Source: Lachnospiraceae bacterium (GTDB taxonomy: Bacteria > Bacillota > Clostridia > Lachnospirales > Lachnospiraceae). From it: a stretch of 6,055 bases of DNA. Numbering within the stretch: the first letter of the stretch is position 1; the number at the start of each line of letters is the position of its first letter. Location of the stretch: contig JAGDCK010000068.1 in the NCBI GenBank assembly GCA_017958585.1, forward strand, positions 1 to 6,055, given 5' to 3'. The notes beneath the pieces were generated by a model. That model saw nothing but the letters and a program-made list of their open reading frames with translations, searched no databases and was not told the DNA's origin. Position numbers and translations under genes: made by a program. Below, piece after piece: positions 1 through 6,035 of this stretch.

Positions 1-166
1 CCTTCCCACGGATCAGGGCCTAGATCTGTATTCGGATGAACTGACGGTGGAAAAGATAAAACTCGGTCTTCTGGTTCCTATGGCTAGATGCAATTTTTGC
101 ATTGCGGGTGAACCGCACAAGTGGGAGATTGTCGGCAAAAATTCAACTCTTGAAGATTGGGTTTAA
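1..166 (+). CDS. C-terminal end of an unidentified protein with a CxxC motif (possibly radical SAM/SPASM-like), 5' end outside window
   Basis: An open frame runs from the left edge to a TAA at 164-166 and gives the last 54 residues of a protein whose start lies outside the window. The visible tail is mostly charged and soluble. It reads into LVPMARCNFCIAGEPHKWE, with two cysteines (codons at 89-91 and 98-100) spaced as CxxC and followed by glycine and a His-Lys-Trp run. C-terminal CxxC motifs of this kind are known as metal or Fe-S ligands in the SPASM/Twitch extensions of radical SAM enzymes. That is only a resemblance, because the CxxxCxxC core that would prove it is not present. No membrane segment is visible. 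The stop is 30 nt before the glycosyltransferase start with no terminator between, so the two genes are probably co-transcribed. I am confident of the coding frame but not of the family. Confidence 0.6.
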   Translation, partial: LPTDQGLDLYSDELTVEKIKLGLLVPMARCNFCIAGEPHKWEIVGKNSTLEDWV

Positions 167-184
167 ATCACAGGCTAAGTAAAC

Positions 185-188
185 GGAG
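185..188 (+). promoter_or_regulatory. Ribosome binding site of the glycosyltransferase gene
   Basis: GGAG lies 8 nt before the ATG at 197. It supports that start over the later in-frame ATGs at codons 9 and 24. Confidence 0.65.
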
Positions 189-196
189 CGGTCAAG

Positions 197-1378
197 ATGG
201 CAGAAAAAACAAGCCTTGTAATGTTTAAAACACAACTGGATACTTTGAATCATTTCAGCGACCTGATGAAGAAAAAGTTCATGGAGCTGGGATATGAGAT
301 CTTTGATTTTGACTGCGATAAGCCAATGGACGAGCTTGGGCGGCTTTATGAATATATGCAGAAAAAACCGGTTCTTGCCATGATAGGCTTTAATTCAAAT
401 TTCTATTCCTTAAAGACTCCATCGGGGGCAAATGTGTGGGAGACATTGGGGATATATTGCATAAATATCCTGGTGGATCACCCCTATTGGTATCACAATA
501 TTTTGCTTGAAACCCCTGCAACGGGTGTGATACTTACGGTTGACAGAGACCACATGAAATATATCACGGATTTCTATGACAACGTTACAACGGTGGGCTT
601 TTTACCCCACGGAGGAACCGCCTTGTCAGGAAAAGTAAAGCCTGTAAAAGAGAGAAATATAGACATCTTGTATGTGGGCTGTTATTTTGGAGAATCCTAC
701 GAGGAGCCCGACCTGAGTGAGTACGGCCCTTATGCAAAAAGGGTCTGCGATAACGCGATAAAAACGCTTATGGATAATCCAAATAGGACGATCCCGGAAG
801 TTTTAAGGGAAGAACTTTTGAGAGAAAACGTGGCCATGTCAAAGGAGGAGTTTAGGCTCTTTATGGCAAAGTGCGTATATATCGAGAGAGTTGTGGGGTC
901 GCATTTTAGGGAAAAGATGGTAAGAGCCTTTGCTGAAGCCGGGATAAATATAACGATCTATGGAAGAAACTGGGAAAAGTGCGGGATCGATAAGTATGAC
1001 AACGTGGAATTTAAAGGTTTTGTCAGCCCGGAAAAAGTGATAGAGCTTATGGGCGAGAGCAAGATGGTATTAAATTCAATGCCGTGGTTTAAGGACGGAA
1101 GCCATGAGAGGATATACAACAGCATGCTAAACGGAGCGGTTCCTGTGACGGATGGCAGCAGGTTTTTGGAGGAGACAATTCCGGAGGGCTGTGCTGTGAT
1201 GTTTGGCTTAAGTGACAGTGAGATAGCGGAGGGAGTAAGGAAGGTCAAGGATCTGCTTAATAATCCTGAAAAGATGGAAAAGATGGCAGAGCGCGGCAGA
1301 GTGTTTGCGATAAAAGGAGAAACCTGGGAACACAGGGCAGAGGAGATTCATAAAGATCTGTTGACACAGCTGGTATGA
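197..1378 (+). CDS. GT-B glycosyltransferase with CgeB-like C-terminal domain
   Basis: This 393-residue cytoplasmic protein probably transfers a sugar from a nucleotide-sugar donor. Its acceptor and sugar cannot be read from the sequence. The C-terminal third (about residues 285-385) resembles the CgeB/YkvP-type glycosyltransferase domain (Glyco_trans_1_2). It contains SHERIYNSMLNGAVPVTD (302-319), the usual nucleotide-sugar-binding region where a conserved Glu sits in an (H)ER(I)xN-like context. This is followed by an EETIPEG segment and a closing helix with the common pattern of repeated NPEKMEKMAERGR. The segment ITIYGRNWE (252-260) followed by KGFVSPEKVIELM (273-285) is the typical strand-loop of the second Rossmann fold. 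The N-terminal half has a DHPYWYH motif (94-100) and FLPHGG (135-140), seen in related proteins that carry a DUF3880-like N-terminal region. There is no signal peptide or membrane span. ATA and AGG codons are frequent, unlike the isomerase gene downstream. The family is involved in spore-coat, flagellin or surface polysaccharide glycosylation, and which applies here is unknown. Confidence 0.87.
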   Translation: MAEKTSLVMFKTQLDTLNHFSDLMKKKFMELGYEIFDFDCDKPMDELGRLYEYMQKKPVLAMIGFNSNFYSLKTPSGANVWETLGIYCINILVDHPYWYHNILLETPATGVILTVDRDHMKYITDFYDNVTTVGFLPHGGTALSGKVKPVKERNIDILYVGCYFGESYEEPDLSEYGPYAKRVCDNAIKTLMDNPNRTIPEVLREELLRENVAMSKEEFRLFMAKCVYIERVVGSHFREKMVRAFAEAGINITIYGRNWEKCGIDKYDNVEFKGFVSPEKVIELMGESKMVLNSMPWFKDGSHERIYNSMLNGAVPVTDGSRFLEETIPEGCAVMFGLSDSEIAEGVRKVKDLLNNPEKMEKMAERGRVFAIKGETWEHRAEEIHKDLLTQLV

Positions 1379-1379
1379 T

Positions 1380-1404
1380 AAAGCGGACCGTTTTGGTCCG
1401 CTTT
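1380..1404. terminator. Bidirectional rho-independent terminator between convergent genes
   Basis: A perfect 10-bp inverted repeat has arms AAAGCGGACC (1380-1389) and GGTCCGCTTT (1395-1404) with a 5-nt loop. The G/C-rich 7-bp core is flanked by A and T runs, so either strand yields a hairpin followed by U-rich RNA (TTTAATTATT on +, TTTATCAT on -). It begins 1 nt after the glycosyltransferase stop and ends 17 nt beyond the stop of the convergent permease, so it can serve both. The U tracts are interrupted, so efficiency may be moderate. Confidence 0.85.
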
Positions 1405-1421
1405 AATTATTGGAAACATTT

Positions 1422-2369
1422 TTATATGGCGCCCATACTTTTTAACAAATACAGAATAAGTGTAAGAGTAAAGGGACATAAAAACGTGGTGACCACCACA
1501 ATGCTGGAAGTAAGAACTCCCTCATGTCCCATGGATTTAGCCATTACAAAGCTTGAAGCAGTGGTGGGTAGCCCCACCAGAGTGACTATACCTATCAGAG
1601 ACTCGTTTCTAAATCCCATGTAAAGGGCAAGAGGTACGAATATGGCAGGCCAGACAACCAGCTTGATGAAGCTTGCGGCGAAAGTGGGGGCAAGTTTTTT
1701 TACCGCCTTTGCACCTTCAAAGCTTGCTCCGAGACCGATGAGAGTAAGGGGCGATGAAAGCACCGCCACGTTGTTAATGGTTTTGTCGATCATTGCAGGG
1801 AATCTTAAGTTTATAAGGGAAGCTGCGATTCCCGCAAATATTCCTATTAAGATCGGATTTTTGACGACGCCCATCAGGGATTTTTTGAAAGCCTTTTTGT
1901 CCAGGCTTCCTCCCGCAGGACCGGAAAATGACAGGATCAAAACGGCTGCTATATTGTAAAGAGGGACCGAAGCGATTATCATAAGGGGTCCCATTCCTGA
2001 ATTACCGTAGATATTTGTGGTAAAAGCGATTCCCAAAGTAGCGGCAGCGCTTCTGTAGGAACCCTGAACAAATTCTCCCAGGTCGCCATTTTTATCGATG
2101 AAGAAACCGCCCGCAAACCAAAGACACAGAATGCAGAAGAGAGTAACAAAAAAACAGAAAAGCGCATATTTTGTATCCCATGCGGATATAAAATCCGAAG
2201 ATGAAATGTCCGTAAAGAGTAAGACCGGAAGTGTGACCTTGAAGTTAAAGGTGTTTAGCTTTTTTACAAAATTGTCATCAAACAATCCCAGTTGTCTGAG
2301 CACGAAGCCAAGGAGCATCATTAGAAAAAGAGGGACTGTGGCATTTAAACTGAAAATCAACTGATCCAT
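1422..2369 (-). CDS. Auxin efflux carrier (AEC) family permease
   Basis: This 315-residue integral membrane protein belongs to the AEC/Mem_trans family, whose bacterial members move organic acids such as malate or other small metabolites. The substrate here is unknown. About ten hydrophobic segments can be seen (roughly residues 8-28, 40-57, 67-90, 105-122, 127-149, 171-187, 201-217, 228-251, 256-276 and 287-309), and the length is normal for the family. Family-like sequence includes FNFKVTLPVLLF (41-52) after the first span, the short SYRSAAATLGIAF stretch (104-116), NPILIGIFAG (171-180), and GLPTTASSFVMAKSMG (266-281) near the end with its proline break inside a span. The start at 2369 is supported by a CGGAG site (2377-2381) 7 nt upstream. 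The gene is transcribed alone, away from the transketolase genes and toward the glycosyltransferase. The + strand open frames opposite it are shadows. Confidence 0.93.
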   Translation of the reverse strand: MDQLIFSLNATVPLFLMMLLGFVLRQLGLFDDNFVKKLNTFNFKVTLPVLLFTDISSSDFISAWDTKYALFCFFVTLFCILCLWFAGGFFIDKNGDLGEFVQGSYRSAAATLGIAFTTNIYGNSGMGPLMIIASVPLYNIAAVLILSFSGPAGGSLDKKAFKKSLMGVVKNPILIGIFAGIAASLINLRFPAMIDKTINNVAVLSSPLTLIGLGASFEGAKAVKKLAPTFAASFIKLVVWPAIFVPLALYMGFRNESLIGIVTLVGLPTTASSFVMAKSMGHEGVLTSSIVVVTTFLCPFTLTLILYLLKSMGAI

Positions 2370-2376
2370 AAAAAAT

Positions 2377-2381
2377 CTCCG
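2377..2381 (-). promoter_or_regulatory. Ribosome binding site of the AEC permease gene
   Basis: On the minus strand CGGAG lies 7 nt before the ATG whose first base is 2369, which supports that start. Confidence 0.65.
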
Positions 2382-2404
2382 AAATCACGTAAACACAATA
2401 TTTA

Positions 2405-2425
2405 GTGGACAAGAACATTGTACAC
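2405..2425. promoter_or_regulatory. Candidate operator: imperfect inverted repeat over the permease promoter
   Basis: GTGGACAA (2405-2412) and TTGTACAC (2418-2425) form an inverted repeat with 7 of 8 matched positions and a 5-nt spacer. It spans the -10 element and the predicted start point of the permease promoter. Bound there, a dimeric regulator would block polymerase. Which regulator family this might be is not evident, and no regulator gene lies in the window. A chance occurrence cannot be excluded. Confidence 0.4.
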
Positions 2426-2444
2426 CTCAAGCGAAATCAGTCAA
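2417..2444 (-). promoter_or_regulatory. Sigma-A type promoter of the AEC permease gene
   Basis: Read on the minus strand, TTGACT (2444-2439; 5 of 6 to TTGACA) is followed after 16 nt by TACAAT (2422-2417; 5 of 6 to TATAAT). The expected start point is about 2410, leaving a leader of about 40 nt before the ATG. This is the best-matching promoter in the window. An inverted repeat covers its -10 and start point (see 2405-2425). Confidence 0.65.
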
Positions 2445-2447
2445 ACT

Positions 2448-2458
2448 TGCAAATTGCA
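2448..2458. repeat. Short palindrome upstream of the permease promoter
   Basis: TGCAAATTGCA is a perfect 5-bp inverted repeat around a central A. It begins 3 nt upstream (in the minus orientation) of the permease -35 element. It could be a second protein-binding site or a chance feature of A/T-rich DNA. Confidence 0.25.
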
Positions 2459-2503
2459 TAAAAAAAAGAACAAAAATAACGTTTTTTAGGTGGTCTGGGG
2501 CAC

Positions 2504-2532
2504 TAGACGGGTCTTTTTTTATATGCTAGTAT
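2504..2532 (+). promoter_or_regulatory. Probable promoter of the transketolase genes
   Basis: TAGACG (2504-2509; 4 of 6 to TTGACA) is followed by a 17-nt spacer. The -10 is TAGTAT (2527-2532; 4 of 6), preceded by TG at 2524-2525 as in an extended -10. A TATTAT at 2530-2535 is a better -10 hexamer but has no -35 at a proper distance. The start point would be near 2540, with a leader of about 68 nt. Some promoter must exist here, since the permease is divergent, but its exact place is uncertain. Confidence 0.4.
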
Positions 2533-2549
2533 TATCAAGTACGATTTTG

Positions 2550-2585
2550 TTTAAAAACCGAAAAACTTTTTAAATAACTTTTTTA
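2550..2585. repeat. A/T-only inverted repeat and direct repeat in the transketolase leader
   Basis: TTTAAAAA (2550-2557) is the inverse of TTTTTAAA (2567-2574) with a 9-nt loop, and AACTTTTT occurs at 2564-2571 and again at 2576-2583. The hairpin is all A/T and would be weak. It may be only compositional. Confidence 0.25.
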
Positions 2586-2595
2586 TGGAAAGGAC

Positions 2596-2599
2596 AAGG
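2596..2599 (+). promoter_or_regulatory. Ribosome binding site of the transketolase N-terminal subunit gene
   Basis: AAGG lies 8 nt before the ATG at 2608. A second AAAGGA (2589-2594) is 13 nt away, too far to be optimal. The site is weaker than those of the two following genes. Confidence 0.55.
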
Positions 2600-2607
2600 T
2601 AGTTTGT

Positions 2608-3447
2608 ATGAACAATTTGGAACTTCAAAAAATTGCTAATGAAGTTCGAAAGGGCATCATCACATCAGTTCACAGTGCTAAAGCCGGACATCCCGGAGGA
2701 TCCCTTTCAGCAGCTGATGTTTTTACGTTTCTTTATTTTGAGGAGATGAATGTTGATCCAAAGAATCCGGATGATCCGGACAGGGATCGTTTTGTATTGT
2801 CAAAAGGCCATACGGCTCCGGGCCTGTATGCAGCTTTGGCACAGAAGGGATTTTTCCCTGTAGAGGATTTGATCACACTCAGACATATTGGTTCATATCT
2901 CCAGGGACATCCTTGTATCAATATTCCCGGCGTTGATATGTCATCAGGTTCACTGGGACAGGGCGTTTCAGCCGCAGTGGGCATGGCGCTTGCCGGCAAG
3001 ATGGACAAAAAGGATTTCAGAGTGTACTCGCTTTTGGGCGACGGAGAGATCCAGGAGGGTCAGGTATGGGAGGCAGCCATGTTTGCAGGCTTCCACAAAT
3101 TGGACAACCTCTGCATCATGGTGGACAATAACAATCTTCAGATTGACGGACCCATCGATGAAGTTTGCTCTCCTTATCCCATAGACAAGAAATTCGAGAG
3201 CTTCAATTTCCACGTGATAAATGCGGATGCTCACGATTTTGATTCCATCAGAAATGCTTTTGCAGAGGCAAAGGCTACAAAGGGAATGCCTACATGCATC
3301 ATTTTCAACTCAGTTAAGGGTAAGGGCGTATCCTTCATGGAAAACAATGCAGGATGGCATGGCAAGGCTCCCAACGATGAGGAGTTTAAGGTTGCCATGG
3401 CAGACCTTGACAAGATAAGTGAAGAACTTGCAGGGAAGGAGGCGTAA
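2608..3447 (+). CDS. Transketolase, N-terminal (thiamine diphosphate-binding) subunit
   Basis: This 279-residue cytoplasmic protein is one half of a split transketolase (EC 2.2.1.1), which transfers a two-carbon ketol unit between sugar phosphates in the non-oxidative pentose phosphate pathway. It corresponds to the diphosphate-binding (PP) domain. GHPGGSLSAAD (27-37) and SKGH (65-68) carry active-site histidines conserved in the family, GHP at 100-102 gives a third, and SGSLGQG (113-119) is a cofactor-contact loop. GDGEIQEG (144-151) with the NNN at 174-176 is the classic thiamine diphosphate/Mg2+ signature (GDG-x(about 28)-NN). The length is normal for the split form (about 270-280, versus about 660 for fused enzymes). 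It is 4 nt upstream of its partner subunit, and its 3' end contains that partner's ribosome binding site. Gene names vary for this form, so none is assigned. Confidence 0.95.
   Translation: MNNLELQKIANEVRKGIITSVHSAKAGHPGGSLSAADVFTFLYFEEMNVDPKNPDDPDRDRFVLSKGHTAPGLYAALAQKGFFPVEDLITLRHIGSYLQGHPCINIPGVDMSSGSLGQGVSAAVGMALAGKMDKKDFRVYSLLGDGEIQEGQVWEAAMFAGFHKLDNLCIMVDNNNLQIDGPIDEVCSPYPIDKKFESFNFHVINADAHDFDSIRNAFAEAKATKGMPTCIIFNSVKGKGVSFMENNAGWHGKAPNDEEFKVAMADLDKISEELAGKEA
3436..3442 (+). promoter_or_regulatory. Ribosome binding site that fixes the start of the transketolase C-terminal subunit
   Basis: AAGGAGG ends 9 nt before the ATG at 3452 and lies inside the last codons of the upstream subunit. 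An in-frame GTG at 3419 would extend the protein by 11 residues (MKNLQGRRRKQ), but that start lies upstream of this site and inside the preceding gene, so ATG 3452 is preferred. Confidence 0.85.
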
Positions 3448-3451
3448 GCAA

Positions 3452-4396
3452 ATGGCAGAAGTAAAGAAAATCGCTACCAGAGAAAGCTATGGCGCCACAT
3501 TGGTAGAGCTTGGTGCCGAGAACCCCAATATCGTAGTCATGGATGCCGATCTTGCAGGCGCCACAAAGACTGCAATGTTTAAAAAAGCATATCCGGACAG
3601 ATTCTTCGATGCGGGAATCGCCGAGGCAAATATGATGGGTGTGGCAGCAGGACTTGCCACCATGGGAAAGATCCCGTTTGTAAGCTCATTTGCAATGTTT
3701 GCATCAGGAAGAGCCTATGAGCAGGTCAGAAACTCCATAGGTTACCCCAACCTGAATGTAAAGATCTGTGCAAGCCACGCCGGTATCACGGTAGGTGAGG
3801 ACGGAGCAACACACCAGTGCAACGAGGACATCGCTCTTATGAGAACCATCCCCGGCATGGTGGTAATGGTTCCTTCAGATGATATTGAGGCAAGAGCGGC
3901 AGTAAGAGCTGCAGCCGAATACAAAGGCCCCGTATATATCAGACTCGGACGTGCCGCAGTACCTGTAGTTAACGATCCTGAGAATTTCAAATTTGAGATC
4001 GGAAAAGGCCAGACAGTAAAAGAGGGTAAGGATGTGACCATCATCGCCACAGGCCTTGGACTTGATTCATCCATCGGAGCTGCAAAGATGCTCGCCGAGG
4101 ACGGAATCGATGCAGAGGTAATCAATATCTGCACCATCAAGCCTCTTGACGAAGAGCTTGTCATTAAGAGTGCAAAGAAGACCGGCAAGGTTGTAACAGT
4201 TGAGGAGCATTCCATCATCGGTGGACTCGGAAGTGCGGTTTGTGACTGCCTCTCAGAGAAGTGCCCCACACAGGTTAAGAGACTTGGTATCAACGATGTG
4301 TTCGGTGAGTCAGGTCCCGCCTTTGATCTTCTTCACAAATACGAGCTTGACGCTGAGGGTGTCTACAAGCATATAAAGGAATTTTTGGGTAAATAA
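3452..4396 (+). CDS. Transketolase, C-terminal (pyrimidine-binding and C-terminal domain) subunit
   Basis: This 314-residue protein is the partner half of the split transketolase. About residues 6-170 form the pyrimidine-binding (PYR) domain. GIAEAN (55-60) carries Glu58 in the position of the catalytic glutamate that activates thiamine diphosphate in this superfamily, and SHAGITVGEDGATHQ (108-122) is a hallmark of split transketolases and DXP-synthase-like proteins. About residues 185-314 form the transketolase C-terminal domain, with VEEHSIIGGLGSAV (250-263) as its signature. DXP synthase is a single, longer chain, and E1 components of oxo-acid dehydrogenases would differ in these motifs and sit beside E2 genes, so transketolase is preferred. 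The gene is only 4 nt after the N-terminal half, consistent with equimolar heteromer formation. A specialised pentose or apulose transketolase is possible, but the neighbouring isomerase favours central metabolism. Confidence 0.93.
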   Translation: MAEVKKIATRESYGATLVELGAENPNIVVMDADLAGATKTAMFKKAYPDRFFDAGIAEANMMGVAAGLATMGKIPFVSSFAMFASGRAYEQVRNSIGYPNLNVKICASHAGITVGEDGATHQCNEDIALMRTIPGMVVMVPSDDIEARAAVRAAAEYKGPVYIRLGRAAVPVVNDPENFKFEIGKGQTVKEGKDVTIIATGLGLDSSIGAAKMLAEDGIDAEVINICTIKPLDEELVIKSAKKTGKVVTVEEHSIIGGLGSAVCDCLSEKCPTQVKRLGINDVFGESGPAFDLLHKYELDAEGVYKHIKEFLGK

Positions 4397-4436
4397 ATAT
4401 CCTTTTATAAATAAGTGATTAATATAAAGAAACAAT

Positions 4437-4443
4437 AAGGAGG
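4437..4443 (+). promoter_or_regulatory. Ribosome binding site that fixes the GTG start of pgi
   Basis: AAGGAGG ends 8 nt before GTG 4452-4454. No in-frame ATG competes near the N-terminus; the first internal methionine is residue 29. The strong site supports a genuine GTG initiation codon. Confidence 0.85.
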
Positions 4444-4451
4444 ACGATCCT

Positions 4452-6035
4452 GTGATCAATTGGAAAAATCTTGATACACTTAATTCATTTAAAGAACTTC
4501 AGGGCCTTGGAAATGAGGTTGACCTTGCAGCTGTTATGACAGGCGAGCAGGGCGCAGAGCGCGTTAAAAATATGAGCGTTCCCATGGCAGCAGGCCTTAC
4601 ATTTAACTATGCTGCAAAGAAGGTAGACGACAAAGTCGTTGATACTCTTGCAAAACTTGCTGATGAGGCACAGCTTCTCGACAAGTTCGAGGCACTCTAT
4701 AACGGAGAGGTAGTAAACACAGGCGAGAAGAGACTTGTTCTTCACCAGCTTACCAGAGGTCAGCTTGGAAATGCTGTTAACGCTGACGGCACAGACAAGA
4801 GAGATTTCTATGTGGCACAGCAGAAAAATATCGCTGAATTTGCAAAGAAAGTTCACGCAGGTGAGATCGCAAATGCAAAGGGCGAGAAATTTACCACAGT
4901 TGTTCAGATCGGTATCGGCGGTTCAGACCTTGGTCCCCGCGCCGTATATCTGGCACTTGAGAACTGGGCAAAGAAAAACGGTAAGCTTCTCATGGAAGCA
5001 AAATTCATCTCAAACGTTGATCCTGACGATGCTGCAGCAGTTCTTAATTCCATCGACGTTGAGCACTCACTTTTTGTACTTGTTTCAAAATCAGGTACAA
5101 CACTTGAGACACTTACAAACGAGTCATTTGTAAAAGACGCTTTAAAGAACGCAGGTCTCGATGCTTCAAAGCATATGATCGCAGTTACAAGCCAGACATC
5201 ACCTCTTGCACAGTCAAGTGATTATCTTGCGGCATTCTTTATGGATGATTATATCGGAGGACGTTTCTCATCCTGTTCAGCAGTTGGAGGAGCTGTTCTC
5301 TCACTGGCATTCGGTCCCGAAGTATTCGCAGAGTTTTTAAACGGTGCGGCTGAGGAAGACAAGCTTGCAACCAACAAGGATATCAGAAAGAATCCCGCTC
5401 TTTTGGATGCACTTATCGGTGTGTTCGAGAGAAACGTACTGGGACTTCCCTGCACAGCAGTGCTTCCTTATTCACAGGCACTTTCACGTTTCCCTGCTCA
5501 TCTTCAGCAGCTTGACATGGAGTCAAACGGAAAGAGCGTAAACAGATTCGGTGAGCCCATCGACTATGTGACAGGCCCCGTGATCTTCGGAGAGCCCGGA
5601 ACCAACGGACAGCACTCATTCTATCAGCTCCTTCACCAGGGAACAGATATCGTGCCTCTTCAGTTCATCGGATTCAAGAACAGCCAGATCGGAACAGACG
5701 TTGTGATCCAGGGTTCAACCAGCCAGCAGAAGCTTTGCGCTAACGTTGCAGCTCAGATCGTTGCTTTTGCATGCGGAAAAGATGACGAGAACAAGAACAA
5801 GAAATTCGAGGGTGGAAGAGCTTCATCCATCATCATCGGCGAGAAGCTTACACCTGCTTCACTCGGTGCGCTTCTCTCACACTTTGAAAACAAGATCATG
5901 TTCCAGGGAGTTACATGGAACATCAACTCCTTCGACCAGGAAGGCGTTCAGCTTGGAAAAGTTCTTGCAAAGAAAGTACTTGCACACGATACAGACGGCG
6001 CCCTCAAGGTATACAGCGACCTTCTCAACATTTAA
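4452..6035 (+). CDS. pgi: Glucose-6-phosphate isomerase, long type
   Basis: This 527-residue cytoplasmic enzyme interconverts glucose-6-phosphate and fructose-6-phosphate (EC 5.3.1.9). It has two SIS sugar-phosphate domains. IGIGGSDLGP (153-162) and VSKSGTTLET (211-220) bind the phosphate. DYIGGRFSSCSAVG (266-279) matches PROSITE PGI signature 1, and the stretch GVTW...FDQEGVQLGK (486-503) matches signature 2. The catalytic residues known from the rabbit enzyme are present: Arg271, Glu357 in MESNGKS, His388 in GQHSFYQLLHQG, and Lys503. At 527 residues it belongs to the long form (E. coli and animal type, about 550), not the roughly 450-residue form of Bacillus. Translation begins at GTG behind a strong AGGAGG site. 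It lies 55 nt after the transketolase genes with no hairpin between, so it is probably co-transcribed, though a weak internal promoter cannot be excluded. Isoleucine is encoded by ATC throughout except the last residue (ATT), with no ATA and no AGG arginine, which marks a highly expressed gene. Confidence 0.98.
   Translation: MINWKNLDTLNSFKELQGLGNEVDLAAVMTGEQGAERVKNMSVPMAAGLTFNYAAKKVDDKVVDTLAKLADEAQLLDKFEALYNGEVVNTGEKRLVLHQLTRGQLGNAVNADGTDKRDFYVAQQKNIAEFAKKVHAGEIANAKGEKFTTVVQIGIGGSDLGPRAVYLALENWAKKNGKLLMEAKFISNVDPDDAAAVLNSIDVEHSLFVLVSKSGTTLETLTNESFVKDALKNAGLDASKHMIAVTSQTSPLAQSSDYLAAFFMDDYIGGRFSSCSAVGGAVLSLAFGPEVFAEFLNGAAEEDKLATNKDIRKNPALLDALIGVFERNVLGLPCTAVLPYSQALSRFPAHLQQLDMESNGKSVNRFGEPIDYVTGPVIFGEPGTNGQHSFYQLLHQGTDIVPLQFIGFKNSQIGTDVVIQGSTSQQKLCANVAAQIVAFACGKDDENKNKKFEGGRASSIIIGEKLTPASLGALLSHFENKIMFQGVTWNINSFDQEGVQLGKVLAKKVLAHDTDGALKVYSDLLNI

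Noticed and set aside
1375..1623. An ATG overlapping the glycosyltransferase stop (ATGA), suggesting a translationally coupled 82-codon gene
   Set aside because: It would read through the terminator hairpin and then antisense to the permease. The product has no recognisable features and there is no proper ribosome binding site.
2491..2520. Terminator-like GTCT...AGAC followed by a T run at 2513-2520
   Set aside because: The stem is only about 4 bp with a large loop, no + strand gene ends upstream, and the T run falls in the spacer of the likely promoter.
2585..2602. A five-codon mini-ORF (ATG to TAG) just before the transketolase start, as a possible leader peptide
   Set aside because: No ribosome binding site precedes it, it overlaps the binding site of the real gene, and it has no runs of a regulatory amino acid.
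3419..3451. GTG start at 3419 for the transketolase C-terminal subunit
   Set aside because: The AAGGAGG at 3436-3442 lies downstream of it and is ideally placed for ATG 3452; the extra 11 residues are basic and not expected in the family.
3742..4293. A 183-codon open frame on the minus strand inside the transketolase C-terminal subunit gene
   Set aside because: It lies antisense to a well-supported gene, and its product is a low-complexity Ser/Ala/Pro-rich sequence without a recognisable domain. It is a shadow frame of the biased coding strand.
4385..4428. Possible promoter for pgi in the 55-nt gap, with TATAAA at 4406-4411 and at 4423-4428
   Set aside because: The only -35-like hexamer (TTGGGT, 4385-4390) is 15 nt from the first, and the second has none at 17 nt. 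Such hexamers are expected by chance in A/T-rich DNA.
4485..4856. A 123-codon minus-strand open frame with Cys/Leu-rich content inside pgi
   Set aside because: It is antisense to pgi, and its composition is what results from reading the complement of a strongly biased gene.
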